Below, piece after piece: positions 26,476-34,828 of a DNA stretch of 64,000 bases (position 1 is its first letter; each line of letters starts with the position of its first letter). The translations under genes were made by a program, and so were the position numbers. The DNA is taken from assembly GCF_018987265.1 (NCBI RefSeq), contig NZ_CP076853.1, positions 868,001 to 932,000 on the forward strand. Direction: 5' to 3'. The notes beneath the pieces are model-generated. The model ran no database searches, was not told where the DNA came from, and was given only the letters and a program-made list of their open reading frames with translations. This stretch comes from Rhizobium sp. WYJ-E13. Its GTDB lineage: Bacteria > Pseudomonadota > Alphaproteobacteria > Rhizobiales > Rhizobiaceae.

Positions 26476-27973
26476 GCTCCTCATACTGCGTGAACGACGG
26501 ATCGGCGAGATCGGCAAAGCGCGTGAATTCTGACTGGAAGGCGAGCTTCACTGTGCCGGTCGGTCCGTGACGCTGCTTGGCGATGATGACGTCTGCCGTG
26601 CCCTTCACCTTGTCGAAAAGCGCTTCCCATTCCGGATATTTCGGATCGTGGATATCGCGCGGTTCCATATTCTTCACGTAATATTCCTCGCGGAACACGA
26701 AGAGCACGACGTCGGCGTCCTGCTCGATCGAGCCGGATTCGCGAAGGTCGGAAAGCTGCGGGCGCTTGTCTTCGCGGCTTTCAACGGCACGCGAGAGCTG
26801 AGACAATGCGATGATCGGAACGTTCAGTTCCTTGCCGAGCGCCTTGAGGCCAGTGGTGATCTGGGTAATTTCCTGAACGCGGTTATCGCTGGATTTGCCG
26901 GAGCCTGTCATCAGCTGCACGTAGTCGACCACGAGCACGTCAAGCCCGCGCTGGCGCTTCAGGCGGCGAGCACGCGCCGAAAGCTGAGCGATCGAGATAC
27001 CGCCGGTCTGGTCGATATAAAGCGGCACTTTCTGCATCATCATCGAGCAGGCGACGAGCTTTTCGAAATCGGCATCGTTGATATCGCCGCGGCGGATCTT
27101 TGAGGAGGAGACTTCCGTCTGCTCGGAGATGATACGGGTGGCGAGCTGTTCGGACGACATTTCGAGCGAATAGAAGCCGACGACGCCGCCGTTCTTGGCC
27201 TTCATGCTGCCGTCGGACTGCACTTCGCCTTCATAGGCGGCTGCGATATTATAGGCGATGTTGGTCGCGAGCGAAGTCTTGCCCATGCCCGGACGTCCTG
27301 CGAGCACGATCAAGTCCGACCGCTGCAGGCCGCCCATCTTGGAATCGAGCGAATGGATACCGGTGGAAATGCCGGACAGGCCGCCGTCGCGTTCCTTGGC
27401 AACGGCCGCCATGTCGATGGCGAGCGCCACCGCATCGTTGAAAGCCTGGAAGCCGCCATCGTAGCGGCCGTTTTCGGCAAGCTCGAAAAGCCGGCGCTCG
27501 GTATCTTCGATCTGCGCCTGCGGCGGCATGTCGAGCGGCGCGTCATAGGCGATATTGACGACATCCTCGCCGATGGTGATCAGCGCGCGGCGGATCGCCA
27601 GGTCATAGATCGCCCTTCCATAGTCTTCGGCATTGATGATCGTCACGGCTCCGGTGACGAGGCTGGCAAGATATTGCGAAACGGTGATATCGCCGACTTT
27701 TTCGTCGGCCGGCAGGAAGGTCTTGACCGTGACCGGGTTGGCGATCTTGCCCATGCGAATGATGTCGCCGGCGACTTCGAAGATCTTCCGGTGCAGCGGC
27801 TCGTAAAGATGCGTGGGCTTGAGGAAGTCCGACACCCGGTAATAGGCGTCGTTGTTCATCAGGATGGCGCCGAGCAGCGCCTGTTCGGCCTCGATGTTGT
27901 TCGGCGCTTCGCGATAGTGCTGCTCTGCAGGAGCAACGGCGGCAATCTTTCGTGCAGCTTCGTTCATCGTCAT
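26471..27973 (-). CDS. dnaB: Replicative DNA helicase DnaB, 500 aa
   Basis: Hexameric 5'-3' helicase of the replication fork. The N-terminal domain begins NNIEAEQALLGAIL (about residue 25). The RecA-like ATPase domain holds Walker A GRPGMGKTS (about 228), Walker B VLVVDYVQLM, and the conserved SQLSRAVE and DLRESGSIEQDADVV stretches. Two ATGs compete for the start (27973 and 27967, giving MTM or M); neither has a strong ribosome binding site. No intein is present. It lies downstream of the rplI operon with an IS element in between. Confidence 0.96.
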   Translation of the reverse strand: MTMNEAARKIAAVAPAEQHYREAPNNIEAEQALLGAILMNNDAYYRVSDFLKPTHLYEPLHRKIFEVAGDIIRMGKIANPVTVKTFLPADEKVGDITVSQYLASLVTGAVTIINAEDYGRAIYDLAIRRALITIGEDVVNIAYDAPLDMPPQAQIEDTERRLFELAENGRYDGGFQAFNDAVALAIDMAAVAKERDGGLSGISTGIHSLDSKMGGLQRSDLIVLAGRPGMGKTSLATNIAYNIAAAYEGEVQSDGSMKAKNGGVVGFYSLEMSSEQLATRIISEQTEVSSSKIRRGDINDADFEKLVACSMMMQKVPLYIDQTGGISIAQLSARARRLKRQRGLDVLVVDYVQLMTGSGKSSDNRVQEITQITTGLKALGKELNVPIIALSQLSRAVESREDKRPQLSDLRESGSIEQDADVVLFVFREEYYVKNMEPRDIHDPKYPEWEALFDKVKGTADVIIAKQRHGPTGTVKLAFQSEFTRFADLADPSFTQYEEH

Positions 27974-28226
27974 CCGTATTGTCTTTTATCCAAAACTCGG
28001 ATTTGCAGGGCGGGCCACATAAAATCAAGTGTCGCGCAGCAACAGCTTTCACGCGATGGTCAAATCGGCAGCGCTTTGCACATTCTTCGACTTCTCCACA
28101 GTCGGCGGACCCGCTGAGTAGAAATATCCTGACTGTCGCTTGCGGGACACGCCGCCCGCGGCGACTCACTTTCTCATTCAAGCACGCTGCTATTTTAGCG
28201 CCCCCGATTGGAAGGCGCAGCAAAAA

Positions 28227-28246
28227 AGCCCGGCACGAAGCCGGGC
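28227..28246 (-). repeat. Direct repeat (target duplication), left copy: rplI terminator hairpin with U tract
   Basis: Hairpin AGCCCGGC-acgaa-GCCGGGC that, read on the minus strand, is followed by a run of T (complement of A at 28222-28226). It is identical to 29783-29802 and borders the left end of the IS. It is the distal half of the original rplI terminator. Confidence 0.85.
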
Positions 28247-28357
28247 TCAGACCGCTGACAAACCCGTCGATTTTGTCGGCGGTTTTTTGTCGGAACGCCC
28301 GGTGAAGTGACGTTTTGCCGATGAGGTTGGTCTGATGAGAATTACGGCTGTCTGGCC

Positions 28358-29743
28358 TTATCCCCAGGCTGGCTTTGGGGTCTTGGTCAGCGCTATGGTG
28401 ATCTTCTTGATGTTCTGGGCGGCAGCGGCCAGCAGGCATTGGCAGCGGACTCTGACGAGGCCTCGGAAGCGGGCGTAGCGGTGGCCGTGAAGTTGTTTGG
28501 CGTCGGCAAAGGAACGTTCGACGGTCTCTTTTCGCCGCTTATAGATTGCCTTGCCCCAGGGTGTCTTTCTGTTGGCATCTGTTCGTTCTCGGGCGTCTTG
28601 CCAGACATGGCGGGTGATGGTGCGCTCAGCCTTGGCATTGGACGTGCAGGAGGCAAGCAGCGGGCAGTTTCGGCAGATGGCAGGATCGGAGCGGTAGTGC
28701 TTGTAGCCGTTGCGGTCGGTGGTGGCATAGGTCAGCAACTGGCCCTCGGGGCAGCGATAGCCGTCCGTCTCGGGCTCGAACACGAACTTCGATTTGCGCA
28801 TCATCCCGTCCTTGGGTGGGGTGGGATTGCGATAGCCGGTGACGCCGAGGATTTTTCTGTCCTCCAGTCCCTTGGCGATGCCTGATGTCGCATAGCCGGC
28901 ATCGAGCCCGACCGCGCCGACATGCAAGTCGAAGCGGTCGCGCTGCCGGTCCAGCCGCTCCAGGTAGACGATCGAGTCATGCACATTGGCCGGCGTCACA
29001 TGCGTGTCGGTGATGATGGCATGGCGACCATCGACGGTCCGATGATCGAGATAAAAGAAGCCCTTGGGCTTGCCGTCGCGCACCATGTAGCCGCTTTCAG
29101 GGTCGGTGCGGCTGACCTTGGTTTCCTTCACCTCGGGCTCGCGCGCCTTCTCCTTCAGCGGCTTCTGGCCATGCGCGGCCCGTTCGGCCTCGATCGCCCG
29201 GTCAAGATCGGCCCAGTAATCGGCCCGCGATTTCTGGAGCATCTCAAGATCATATTTGCCCTTGTTGGCATTGGCCTTCAGATGCGTGGAATCCGTATAC
29301 AGTACCGTGCCGTCGACCAGGCCGTGCCGGATCGCCTGCTTCACGATCGCATCGAAGATGTCCTGGACCACGGACGTATCGTTGAAGCGGCGGCGACGGT
29401 TTTGCGACAGCGTCGAGGCATCGAAGACCGGCTCAGTCAGCTTCATCCGAAGGAACCAGCGATAGGCGACATTGACCTCGATCTCGCGCACCAACTGCCG
29501 CTCCGAGCGAACCCCGAACAGGTAGCCGATGAACAGAGCCTTGAACATTAAGGTAGGATCGAGCGGCGGACGCCCGTTGTCGGCGCAGTAGAGCCCGGCA
29601 ACACGATCATGGATGAAGGAAAAGTCGATCACCGCATCGATCTTGCGAAGCAGGTGATCCTTCGGCACCAGGCTGTCGAGCGTCACCATCTCGAGAGCCG
29701 TTTGTTCGGGAGCAGGTTTCTTCAACATGTCCCAGTGAATCAC
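28358..29743 (-). CDS. IS1182-family transposase, 461 aa
   Basis: DDE transposase of the IS1182 family. N-terminal region with LVPKDHLLRKID and FIHDRVAGLYCADNGRPP, then RRRRFNDTSVVQDIF; catalytic-core strands LYTDSTHLKAN and VGLDAGYATS, a Cys-containing insertion (PAICRNCPLLASC), and the C-terminal Glu region KETVERSFADAK. The frame starts at a GTG at 29743 inside a hairpin; the ATG at 29728 (MLKKPAPEQ) is the likelier start. No frameshift or stop is seen, so the enzyme is probably intact. Confidence 0.93.
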   Translation of the reverse strand: MIHWDMLKKPAPEQTALEMVTLDSLVPKDHLLRKIDAVIDFSFIHDRVAGLYCADNGRPPLDPTLMFKALFIGYLFGVRSERQLVREIEVNVAYRWFLRMKLTEPVFDASTLSQNRRRRFNDTSVVQDIFDAIVKQAIRHGLVDGTVLYTDSTHLKANANKGKYDLEMLQKSRADYWADLDRAIEAERAAHGQKPLKEKAREPEVKETKVSRTDPESGYMVRDGKPKGFFYLDHRTVDGRHAIITDTHVTPANVHDSIVYLERLDRQRDRFDLHVGAVGLDAGYATSGIAKGLEDRKILGVTGYRNPTPPKDGMMRKSKFVFEPETDGYRCPEGQLLTYATTDRNGYKHYRSDPAICRNCPLLASCTSNAKAERTITRHVWQDARERTDANRKTPWGKAIYKRRKETVERSFADAKQLHGHRYARFRGLVRVRCQCLLAAAAQNIKKITIALTKTPKPAWG

Positions 29744-29770
29744 AAACCCCTGGCTGTGGCCAGGGGTTTG
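29742..29770 (-). promoter_or_regulatory. Inverted repeat upstream of the transposase start
   Basis: Twelve-bp perfect inverted repeat CAAACCCCTGGC / GCCAGGGGTTTG with a TGTG loop, covering about 29743-29770, partly overlapping the right terminal repeat. In an RNA read from rplI it would fold directly 5' of the ATG at 29728 and contain the GTG at 29743. A role in blocking translation from read-through transcripts, as known for IS10 and IS50, is inference. Confidence 0.55.
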
Positions 29771-29782
29771 TCAGCAGTCTGA

Positions 29783-29802
29783 AGCCCGGCACGAAGCCGG
29801 GC
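29783..29802 (-). repeat. Direct repeat, right copy: rplI terminator hairpin without U tract
   Basis: Same 20 bases as 28227-28246, next to the right end of the IS and 25 bases past the rplI stop. Here the minus-strand hairpin is followed by the IS end, so the original T run is no longer adjacent. Confidence 0.85.
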
Positions 29803-29827
29803 TTTCCGTTCAGTCTGAAGACAGGAA

Positions 29828-30406
29828 TTATGCCTCGTCTTCGGCAACGCCGTCGGCTTCCGGATCGAAGAAATCTTCCGGACGCAGGGCATCTTCGTCA
29901 ACGCCGTAGATGGCATCAACAGAGGTGAGCTCTTCGCCCTTGGACTGACGCTCGGCTTCTTCGGTGGAGCGGGCAACGTTCAGCTCGATGTTGATCTCAA
30001 CTTCAGCATGGAGCTGCAGCTCGACCTTGTGCAGGCCGATCGCCTTGATCGGCGTGTTGAGGTGAACCTGGTTGCGGGCAATGTTGAAGCCTTCTGCGGC
30101 CAGAACGTCGACGACGTCACGGGCAGCGACGGAGCCGTAGAGCTGGCCGGTTTCGCCGGCAGAGCGGACGACGATGAAGGACTTGCCGTCGAGAACGTCG
30201 GCAACCTTCTGGGCTTCGGACTTGCGCTCGAGGTTACGGGCTTCGAGCGTTGCGCGCTCGGATTCGAAACGGGCCTTGTTGGCAGCGTTGGCGCGCAGTG
30301 CCTTGCCGAGCGGCAGAAGGTAGTTGCGTGCGAAGCCGTCGCGAACCTTTACGGTTTCGCCCATCTGGCCAAGCTTGGAGATGCGTTCGAGAAGAATGAC
30401 GTCCAT
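29828..30406 (-). CDS. rplI: 50S ribosomal protein L9, 192 aa
   Basis: Ribosomal protein binding 23S rRNA near the L1 stalk base. The N-terminal RNA-binding domain is [19 protein letters not shown] through [10 protein letters not shown], then the long helix (about residues 40-75) and the C-terminal domain. Compared with the 149-aa E. coli protein it has an acidic C-terminal tail ([13 protein letters not shown]) of roughly 40 residues, common in rhizobia. Last gene of the rpsF-rpsR-DUF2232-rplI cluster. Confidence 0.97.
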   Translation of the reverse strand: MDVILLERISKLGQMGETVKVRDGFARNYLLPLGKALRANAANKARFESERATLEARNLERKSEAQKVADVLDGKSFIVVRSAGETGQLYGSVAARDVVDVLAAEGFNIARNQVHLNTPIKAIGLHKVELQLHAEVEINIELNVARSTEEAERQSKGEELTSVDAIYGVDEDALRPEDFFDPEADGVAEDEA

Positions 30407-30427
30407 GGTGTTTTTCCTTTCTTGTTC

Positions 30428-31426
30428 TCAGATTTCGGTATCGGGTTGTTTGGGGGCATCAGCATCCTTGGTCGGGGTCAGGGCGATTGCCTTGCGGGTA
30501 TCGGCGAGACCAAGCACGAGGATGAAAAGAGCTGGCAGCATCATCGTGCATGCCAGGTAGCTGAGGATGAGGGCCGGCAGGCGCCAGTCCTTGCCGCGGG
30601 TGCGGAAATGCAGCGCGGCGAAGCCGGACATCAGGAAGCCGGCGCCGAAGGCTCCGACAACCGTGGCGCCGATCATCGCCGGAACGCCGCCCATGAACGT
30701 GGCGGCAAGACCGGCGAGGAAGATGAAGATCGAATTGCGGTTCATGCGCAACGAGGAGGGAATGTCCTCGCGCGGACGCAGGCCCTTGCCGGAAGCGGCG
30801 ACGATGCGGGTCGCGATGTAATAGGCGGCAAACAGCATCACCACCCAGATGCCGCCCTGCAGGGCCGGCAGCATGAGCACGACGAGCGACTTCGTCTGCG
30901 CGGTCGCGGCCGGATCGGGGATGAATGTCGGCTGCTGCTCCTGCAGCGAGGCCATCAGCACATCGACCATCTGATCGGTAATCTCAGGCCCGTAACCGAT
31001 CATGATGCCGGTGACGATGACGGCGAAGGTGACGAGACCGCACAGATGCAGCAGGATATCGGACAGCGGATACCAGGCGAGCAGATGGTCGGGGCCGCCG
31101 AGTTCGGAAGCCGGGCGCGCGAGGTTCGCAAGGTGGCTGATCCATCCTGCCGGCAGCAGCGTCACCAGCGTCATGACGAGCGCGAAGGACGGGGAAATGG
31201 CGATGGCGCCAAGCACGGCGGCGGTGACGACGGCCGAAATTGCGGCTGTATTGCCCCAGCCGAGGCCGACGAGCAGGATCGGAAGCGCGGAAGCGGCATA
31301 AAGCACGGCGCTGAACGACGGCTGCATGCTCGCGCCAAGCACCAGCAAGGCGGCGGTCAATCCGGCGAGTGCGCCGGTCGCAAGCGTTTTCAGGTTCGGT
31401 CTTGTCACTTCGCTGTCCTGCTTCAT
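30428..31426 (-). CDS. DUF2232 (YybS-like) membrane protein, 332 aa
   Basis: Polytopic inner-membrane protein of unknown function with eight or so hydrophobic segments, matching the DUF2232 family often found between rpsR and rplI in alphaproteobacteria. The start is the ATG at 31426 (MKQDSEVTRP); the frame is open to 31474, but the extra segment lies in the intergenic region after the rpsR terminator. The C-terminal tail is charged and Pro-rich (TPTKDADAPKQPD). It lies 21 bases upstream of rplI. Confidence 0.85.
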   Translation of the reverse strand: MKQDSEVTRPNLKTLATGALAGLTAALLVLGASMQPSFSAVLYAASALPILLVGLGWGNTAAISAVVTAAVLGAIAISPSFALVMTLVTLLPAGWISHLANLARPASELGGPDHLLAWYPLSDILLHLCGLVTFAVIVTGIMIGYGPEITDQMVDVLMASLQEQQPTFIPDPAATAQTKSLVVLMLPALQGGIWVVMLFAAYYIATRIVAASGKGLRPREDIPSSLRMNRNSIFIFLAGLAATFMGGVPAMIGATVVGAFGAGFLMSGFAALHFRTRGKDWRLPALILSYLACTMMLPALFILVLGLADTRKAIALTPTKDADAPKQPDTEI

Positions 31427-31516
31427 CAAGCAGTTAGAGGATTTCCCTGAGAGAGTTCGGGAGAGCCTCAACATGGGTTTTAAGGTTCCGATCCGCGCCC
31501 ATCGCGGAAGGGAGAA

Positions 31517-31541
31517 AGCCCCGGATCAGAAATCCGGGGCT
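31517..31541 (-). terminator. Hairpin downstream of rpsR
   Basis: Perfect 10-bp stem AGCCCCGGAT / ATCCGGGGCT with a 5-base loop, 12 bases past the rpsR stop. Read on the minus strand it is followed by TTCTCCC, a short U-poor tract, so it may only partly terminate and set a lower level for the DUF2232-rplI part. Confidence 0.6.
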
Positions 31542-31553
31542 CCGATATCCAAA

Positions 31554-31802
31554 TTAGGCGACGACGTACGGCAGCAGGCCGAGGAAGCGAGCGCGCTTGA
31601 TCGCCTGGGCGAGTTCGCGCTGCTTCTTCTGGGAAACGGCCGTGATGCGGGACGGAACGATCTTGCCGCGCTCGGAAATGTAGCGCTGCAGGAGACGGAC
31701 GTCCTTGTAGTCGATGCGCGGAGCGTTTGCACCGGAGAACGGGCAGGTCTTGCGACGACGATGGAACGGACGGCGGACCGGAGCGGAGGAAGATTCAGAC
31801 AT
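31554..31802 (-). CDS. rpsR: 30S ribosomal protein S18, 82 aa
   Basis: Small-subunit protein that pairs with S6 on 16S rRNA. The sequence is canonical: [20 protein letters not shown], then [20 protein letters not shown] and [12 protein letters not shown]. The Cys of the TCPFSG motif is the single Cys of the alphaproteobacterial form. GGAG lies 8 bases before the ATG. It follows rpsF by 12 bases. Confidence 0.97.
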   Translation of the reverse strand: MSESSSAPVRRPFHRRRKTCPFSGANAPRIDYKDVRLLQRYISERGKIVPSRITAVSQKKQRELAQAIKRARFLGLLPYVVA

Positions 31803-31814
31803 TCTTATTTCTCC

Positions 31815-32273
31815 TTATGCACGGTCTTCGCGGGGAGCGCGGTCAGGGCGTGGGCCACGCTGGAAGTCGCCGTCACGGCGCGGCGGACGATCACCGAATT
31901 CGCGGCGCGGGCCACGGTCGCCGCCTTCACGCGGGCCGCGGTCGTCGCGGTCGCGCTTCTGCATCATGGCAGACGGGCCGTCTTCGTGCTTTTCGACAGC
32001 AATGGTCATGTAGCGAAGAACGTCTTCGCTGATGCGCATCTGACGTTCCATTTCCTGGATCGCAGCTGCCGGTGCATCGATATCCATCAGGGCATAGTGA
32101 GCCTTGCGGTTCTTCTTGATGCGGTAGGTGAGGGACTTGAGGCCCCAGTTTTCGATGCGCCCGACCTTGCCACCGTTAGCTTCGATCACGCCCTTGTACT
32201 GTTCTACGAGGGCATCGACCTGCTGCGTGGAAATATCCTGTCGGGCAAGGAATACATGTTCATAAAGAGCCAT
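31815..32273 (-). CDS. rpsF: 30S ribosomal protein S6, 152 aa
   Basis: Small-subunit protein that binds S18. The core domain (about residues 1-95) begins [13 protein letters not shown] and contains [20 protein letters not shown]. The C-terminal tail of about 50 residues is a low-complexity run of Arg, Asp, Gly and Pro ([12 protein letters not shown], then GPRREFGD), typical of rhizobia and probably disordered. The start is the ATG at 32273; the upstream open frame is a leader region. Confidence 0.97.
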   Translation of the reverse strand: MALYEHVFLARQDISTQQVDALVEQYKGVIEANGGKVGRIENWGLKSLTYRIKKNRKAHYALMDIDAPAAAIQEMERQMRISEDVLRYMTIAVEKHEDGPSAMMQKRDRDDRGPREGGDRGPRREFGDRPPRRDGDFQRGPRPDRAPREDRA

Positions 32274-32602
32274 GACAGCTTTGCCTTTCTTGCGTTGATC
32301 AGAACCCGGCATTCGGCGGCTAAGCCTCAACGACTGCTCCTGAGAGGCGCCAGGCGCCAAGCAAGAAAAGCGTTTCCGAGACGGTCGAGAGCGGAGACAC
32401 GGGAGGCTGGAACGCTTCCGTTCCGAACGGCTCGCAAGAAGCAAACCGGCCCTCCGTTCAGCCACCAGCCAGAAGACCGGGTTAACGAACAGGCGCGCTT
32501 ATACGGATTTTTGAGCGAAAGGCAAGCGCATATGGCGGAAAAGCAGGTCATGCGCTTGCGAGCCAGAGGCGCCAGGACGCAGAGCGCCCGTTGACGATGT
32601 CT
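32274..32602 (-). other. Gene-free region upstream of rpsF
   Basis: About 330 bases between the rpsF start and the end of the aldo/keto reductase gene. The part nearest rpsF (about 215 bases) would be an unusually long 5' leader if the promoter at 32498-32526 is used. It contains a small hairpin, GGAACG-gaag-CGTTCC on the minus strand, and no recognisable riboswitch. I cannot match it to the known S6:S18 leader motif by eye. Confidence 0.5.
32498..32526 (-). promoter_or_regulatory. Candidate promoter of the rpsF operon
   Basis: On the minus strand CTTGCC (32526-32521) and TATAAG (32503-32498) are separated by 17 bases, resembling the rhizobial sigma-70 consensus CTTGAC-N17-CTATAT. The position suits the rpsF-rpsR cluster. 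Prediction by eye only. Confidence 0.4.
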
Positions 32603-33646
32603 TTAAAGCGGCATCGGATACTGCCGGTGAACCTTCTCGATTTCAGCAAGCACATCGCTGCTGAGCTGCACGTTCGCTGAGCCGATATCCGTCTTCAGCT
32701 GCGCCATCGAGGTCGCACCGATGATGACGGAGGTCATGAAGTGGCGGGTCAGGCAGAAGGCAAGCGCCATCTGGGCGGGGTCGAGGCCGTGCCGTGATGC
32801 GATGTCGAGATAGGCCTTCGTCGGCGCTTCCTGCAACGGCTGCAGGCGTCCGCCAAGGTCGCCGTTGATCGACGCGCGCGTGCCCTCGGGCTTCTCGCCG
32901 TTAATGTACTTGCCGCTTAAGATTCCGGCGGCAAGGGGCGAATAGGCCAGCAGACCGACATCTTCGTGGTGGGAGAGTTCCGCCATGTCGAGATCGAAAT
33001 GGCGGTAGAGAAGATTGTATTCGTTCTGGACGCTGGCGACGCGCGGCAGGTTCATCTGCTCGGAAAGCGTCACATATTTCTGCGTGCCCCAGGTCGTCTC
33101 GTTGGAGAGGCCGAAGGAGCGGATCTTGCCTTCCTTCACCAGTTCGCCCACCGTCTCCAGAATGTCGGTCATGTTGGCGATGGCCTTGGCGCGATCCTGC
33201 TTGAAGGGATCGTAGTGCCAGCTTTGGCGAAAATGGAAATGGCCACGGTTCGGCCAGTGGATCTGGTAGAGATCGACATAATCGGTCTTCAGTCGCTTCA
33301 GGCTGGCCTCGAGCGCGATGCGGATATTCTTGGCGTCGGCGCCTTCGCCGTTGCGGATGTAAGAGCGGCCGGTGCCGGCAACCTTGGTAGCGAGGACGAT
33401 ATCCTTGCGCTTGCCGGTCTTTTCGAACCAGCTGCCGATATAGTCTTCCGTGCGGCCCTGCGTTTCGGCCGAAACCGGCGTGGTCGGGTATAGCTCGGCA
33501 GTATCGAAGAAATTGATACCTTCCTGGACGGCGTAGTCCATCTGCTCATGGGCTTCCGCCTCGCTGTTCTGCGTGCCCCAGGTCATGGTGCCAAGGCAAA
33601 TCTCGGAAACGGAAATATCTGTGCGGCCTAATTTATTGTATTTCAT
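32603..33646 (-). CDS. Aldo/keto reductase (Tas-like), 347 aa
   Basis: NADPH-dependent (beta/alpha)8-barrel oxidoreductase. The catalytic tetrad is visible: Asp and Tyr in FFDTAELYP (about residue 48), Lys in LATKVAG and His in YQIHWPNRG. The sequence around NRGHFHFRQSWHYDP and the 347-aa length resemble E. coli Tas and related reductases. ATG has no strong ribosome binding site (CCCCGATGAAA). It is divergent from fabD. Substrate unknown. Confidence 0.9.
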   Translation of the reverse strand: MKYNKLGRTDISVSEICLGTMTWGTQNSEAEAHEQMDYAVQEGINFFDTAELYPTTPVSAETQGRTEDYIGSWFEKTGKRKDIVLATKVAGTGRSYIRNGEGADAKNIRIALEASLKRLKTDYVDLYQIHWPNRGHFHFRQSWHYDPFKQDRAKAIANMTDILETVGELVKEGKIRSFGLSNETTWGTQKYVTLSEQMNLPRVASVQNEYNLLYRHFDLDMAELSHHEDVGLLAYSPLAAGILSGKYINGEKPEGTRASINGDLGGRLQPLQEAPTKAYLDIASRHGLDPAQMALAFCLTRHFMTSVIIGATSMAQLKTDIGSANVQLSSDVLAEIEKVHRQYPMPL

Positions 33647-33783
33647 CGGGGACCTTGGACGTCAGCTAAGAAAGGAAGGGCGTGGGAGGAGCCGCGCAAA
33701 TCTAGGCTGGATTTACTGAAGCGCAAGAGAAAAAACCGGCCTTTCCCGCTGGGGTGAAACGCTTTGGAGAGTATCCGCCGCCA

Positions 33784-33812
33784 CTTGACTCTGAAAGAAA
33801 GAATGTCAATTG
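33784..33812 (+). promoter_or_regulatory. Candidate fabD promoter
   Basis: CTTGAC at 33784-33789 followed after 17 bases by CAATTG (33807-33812), a good -35 and a weak -10 box by the rhizobial consensus. It lies about 45 bases upstream of the fabD ATG. Prediction by eye. Confidence 0.35.
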
Positions 33813-33854
33813 GAGGCGAAATGGCCCAATGGGCATCATCGAGGGACCGAAAAA

Positions 33855-34799
33855 ATGACCATTGCTTTCACTTTTCCCGGCCAGGGCAGCCAGGCCGTCG
33901 GCATGGGCAAGGATCTCGCCGAGAATTTTGCAGAAGCCCGCGCCGTTTTCGAAGAGGTCGATGAAGCGCTCGGCGAAAAGCTCTCCGACGTCATGTTCAA
34001 CGGTCCCGAAGACAAGCTGACGCTGACGGCAAACGCCCAGCCGGCGCTGATGGCTGTCTCCATGGCTGTCATCCGTGTTCTCGAAGCCAAGGGTCTCGAT
34101 CTGAAGGCCAAGGTCGCCTACGTCGCCGGCCATTCGCTCGGCGAATATTCCGCCCTTTGTGCCGCCGGCACCTTCTCGATTGCCGATACGGCGCGACTTC
34201 TGCGCATCCGTGGCAATGCCATGCAGGCAGCCGTGCCTGTCGGCGTCGGTGCCATGGCGGCCATCATCGGCCTCGAACATGCCGACGTGCAGGCCGTCTG
34301 CGAAGAGGCCTCGGCCATTGGCTCCTGTCAGATCGCCAATGACAATGGCGGTGGCCAGCTCGTCATTTCCGGCGAGAAGTCCGCCGTCGAAAAAGCGGCC
34401 GGGCTTGCGACCGACAAGGGCGCGAAGCGCGCCATCCTGCTGCCGGTCTCCGCTCCTTTCCATTCGAAGCTGATGGCGCCGGCCGCAGACGCCATGCGCG
34501 AGGCGCTCGCCGGCGTGAAGAAGACCAACCCGGTCGTACCTGTCATCGCCAATGTCCGCGCCGCCCCCGTCACTGATGCAGAGGAGATCGCCAATCTTCT
34601 CGTTGAGCAGGTTACCGGACAGGTCCGCTGGCGCGAGACCGTGGAATGGTTTGCCGCAAACGGCGTCACCACGCTTTATGAGCTCGGCGCCGGCAAGGTG
34701 CTGACCGGCCTTGCACGCCGCATCGACAAGAATATCAATGGTATCTCGGTCAACGGCCCTGCCGATATCGACACTGCCATTGCCTCTCTCACCGCCTGA
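33855..34799 (+). CDS. fabD: Malonyl CoA-acyl carrier protein transacylase, 314 aa
   Basis: Loads malonyl groups onto acyl carrier protein for fatty-acid synthesis. N-terminal FTFPGQGSQAVGMG, the nucleophile in GHSLGEYSA (Ser94), and the later catalytic His in VSAPFHSKLM. Start at the ATG at 33855 (MTIAFTFPG), where the family begins; an upstream in-frame ATG at 33810 is not family-like. It is the first gene of fabD-fabG-acpP-fabF, all on the same strand. Confidence 0.96.
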   Translation: MTIAFTFPGQGSQAVGMGKDLAENFAEARAVFEEVDEALGEKLSDVMFNGPEDKLTLTANAQPALMAVSMAVIRVLEAKGLDLKAKVAYVAGHSLGEYSALCAAGTFSIADTARLLRIRGNAMQAAVPVGVGAMAAIIGLEHADVQAVCEEASAIGSCQIANDNGGGQLVISGEKSAVEKAAGLATDKGAKRAILLPVSAPFHSKLMAPAADAMREALAGVKKTNPVVPVIANVRAAPVTDAEEIANLLVEQVTGQVRWRETVEWFAANGVTTLYELGAGKVLTGLARRIDKNINGISVNGPADIDTAIASLTA

Positions 34800-34828
34800 T
34801 TGCCCCATTTGATATAAGGAACGTTCTC

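Larger units (their letters stand above)
28248..29781 (-). mobile_element. IS1182-family insertion sequence, about 1.53 kb
   Basis: Complete element with one transposase gene. Terminal inverted repeats: left CAGACCGCTGACAAACCC (28248-28265), right end GGGTTTGTCAGCAGTCTG (29764-29781), 17 of 18 matching. It is flanked by a 22-bp direct repeat (28226-28247 and 29782-29803) that is itself a hairpin, AGCCCGGC...GCCGGGCT. I recall that IS1182-family elements insert into palindromes and make long, variable duplications; the flanks here fit. The element has an intact gene and near-perfect ends, so it is probably recent. Confidence 0.9.

Noticed and set aside
28358..29743. IS-borne cargo or a larger transposon
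   Set aside because: Only one transposase gene lies between the terminal repeats; no passenger gene is present.
31815..31980. Arg/Gly/Asp-rich repetitive end of rpsF as a separate repeat element
   Set aside because: It is in frame and is the low-complexity C-terminal tail of S6 common in rhizobia.
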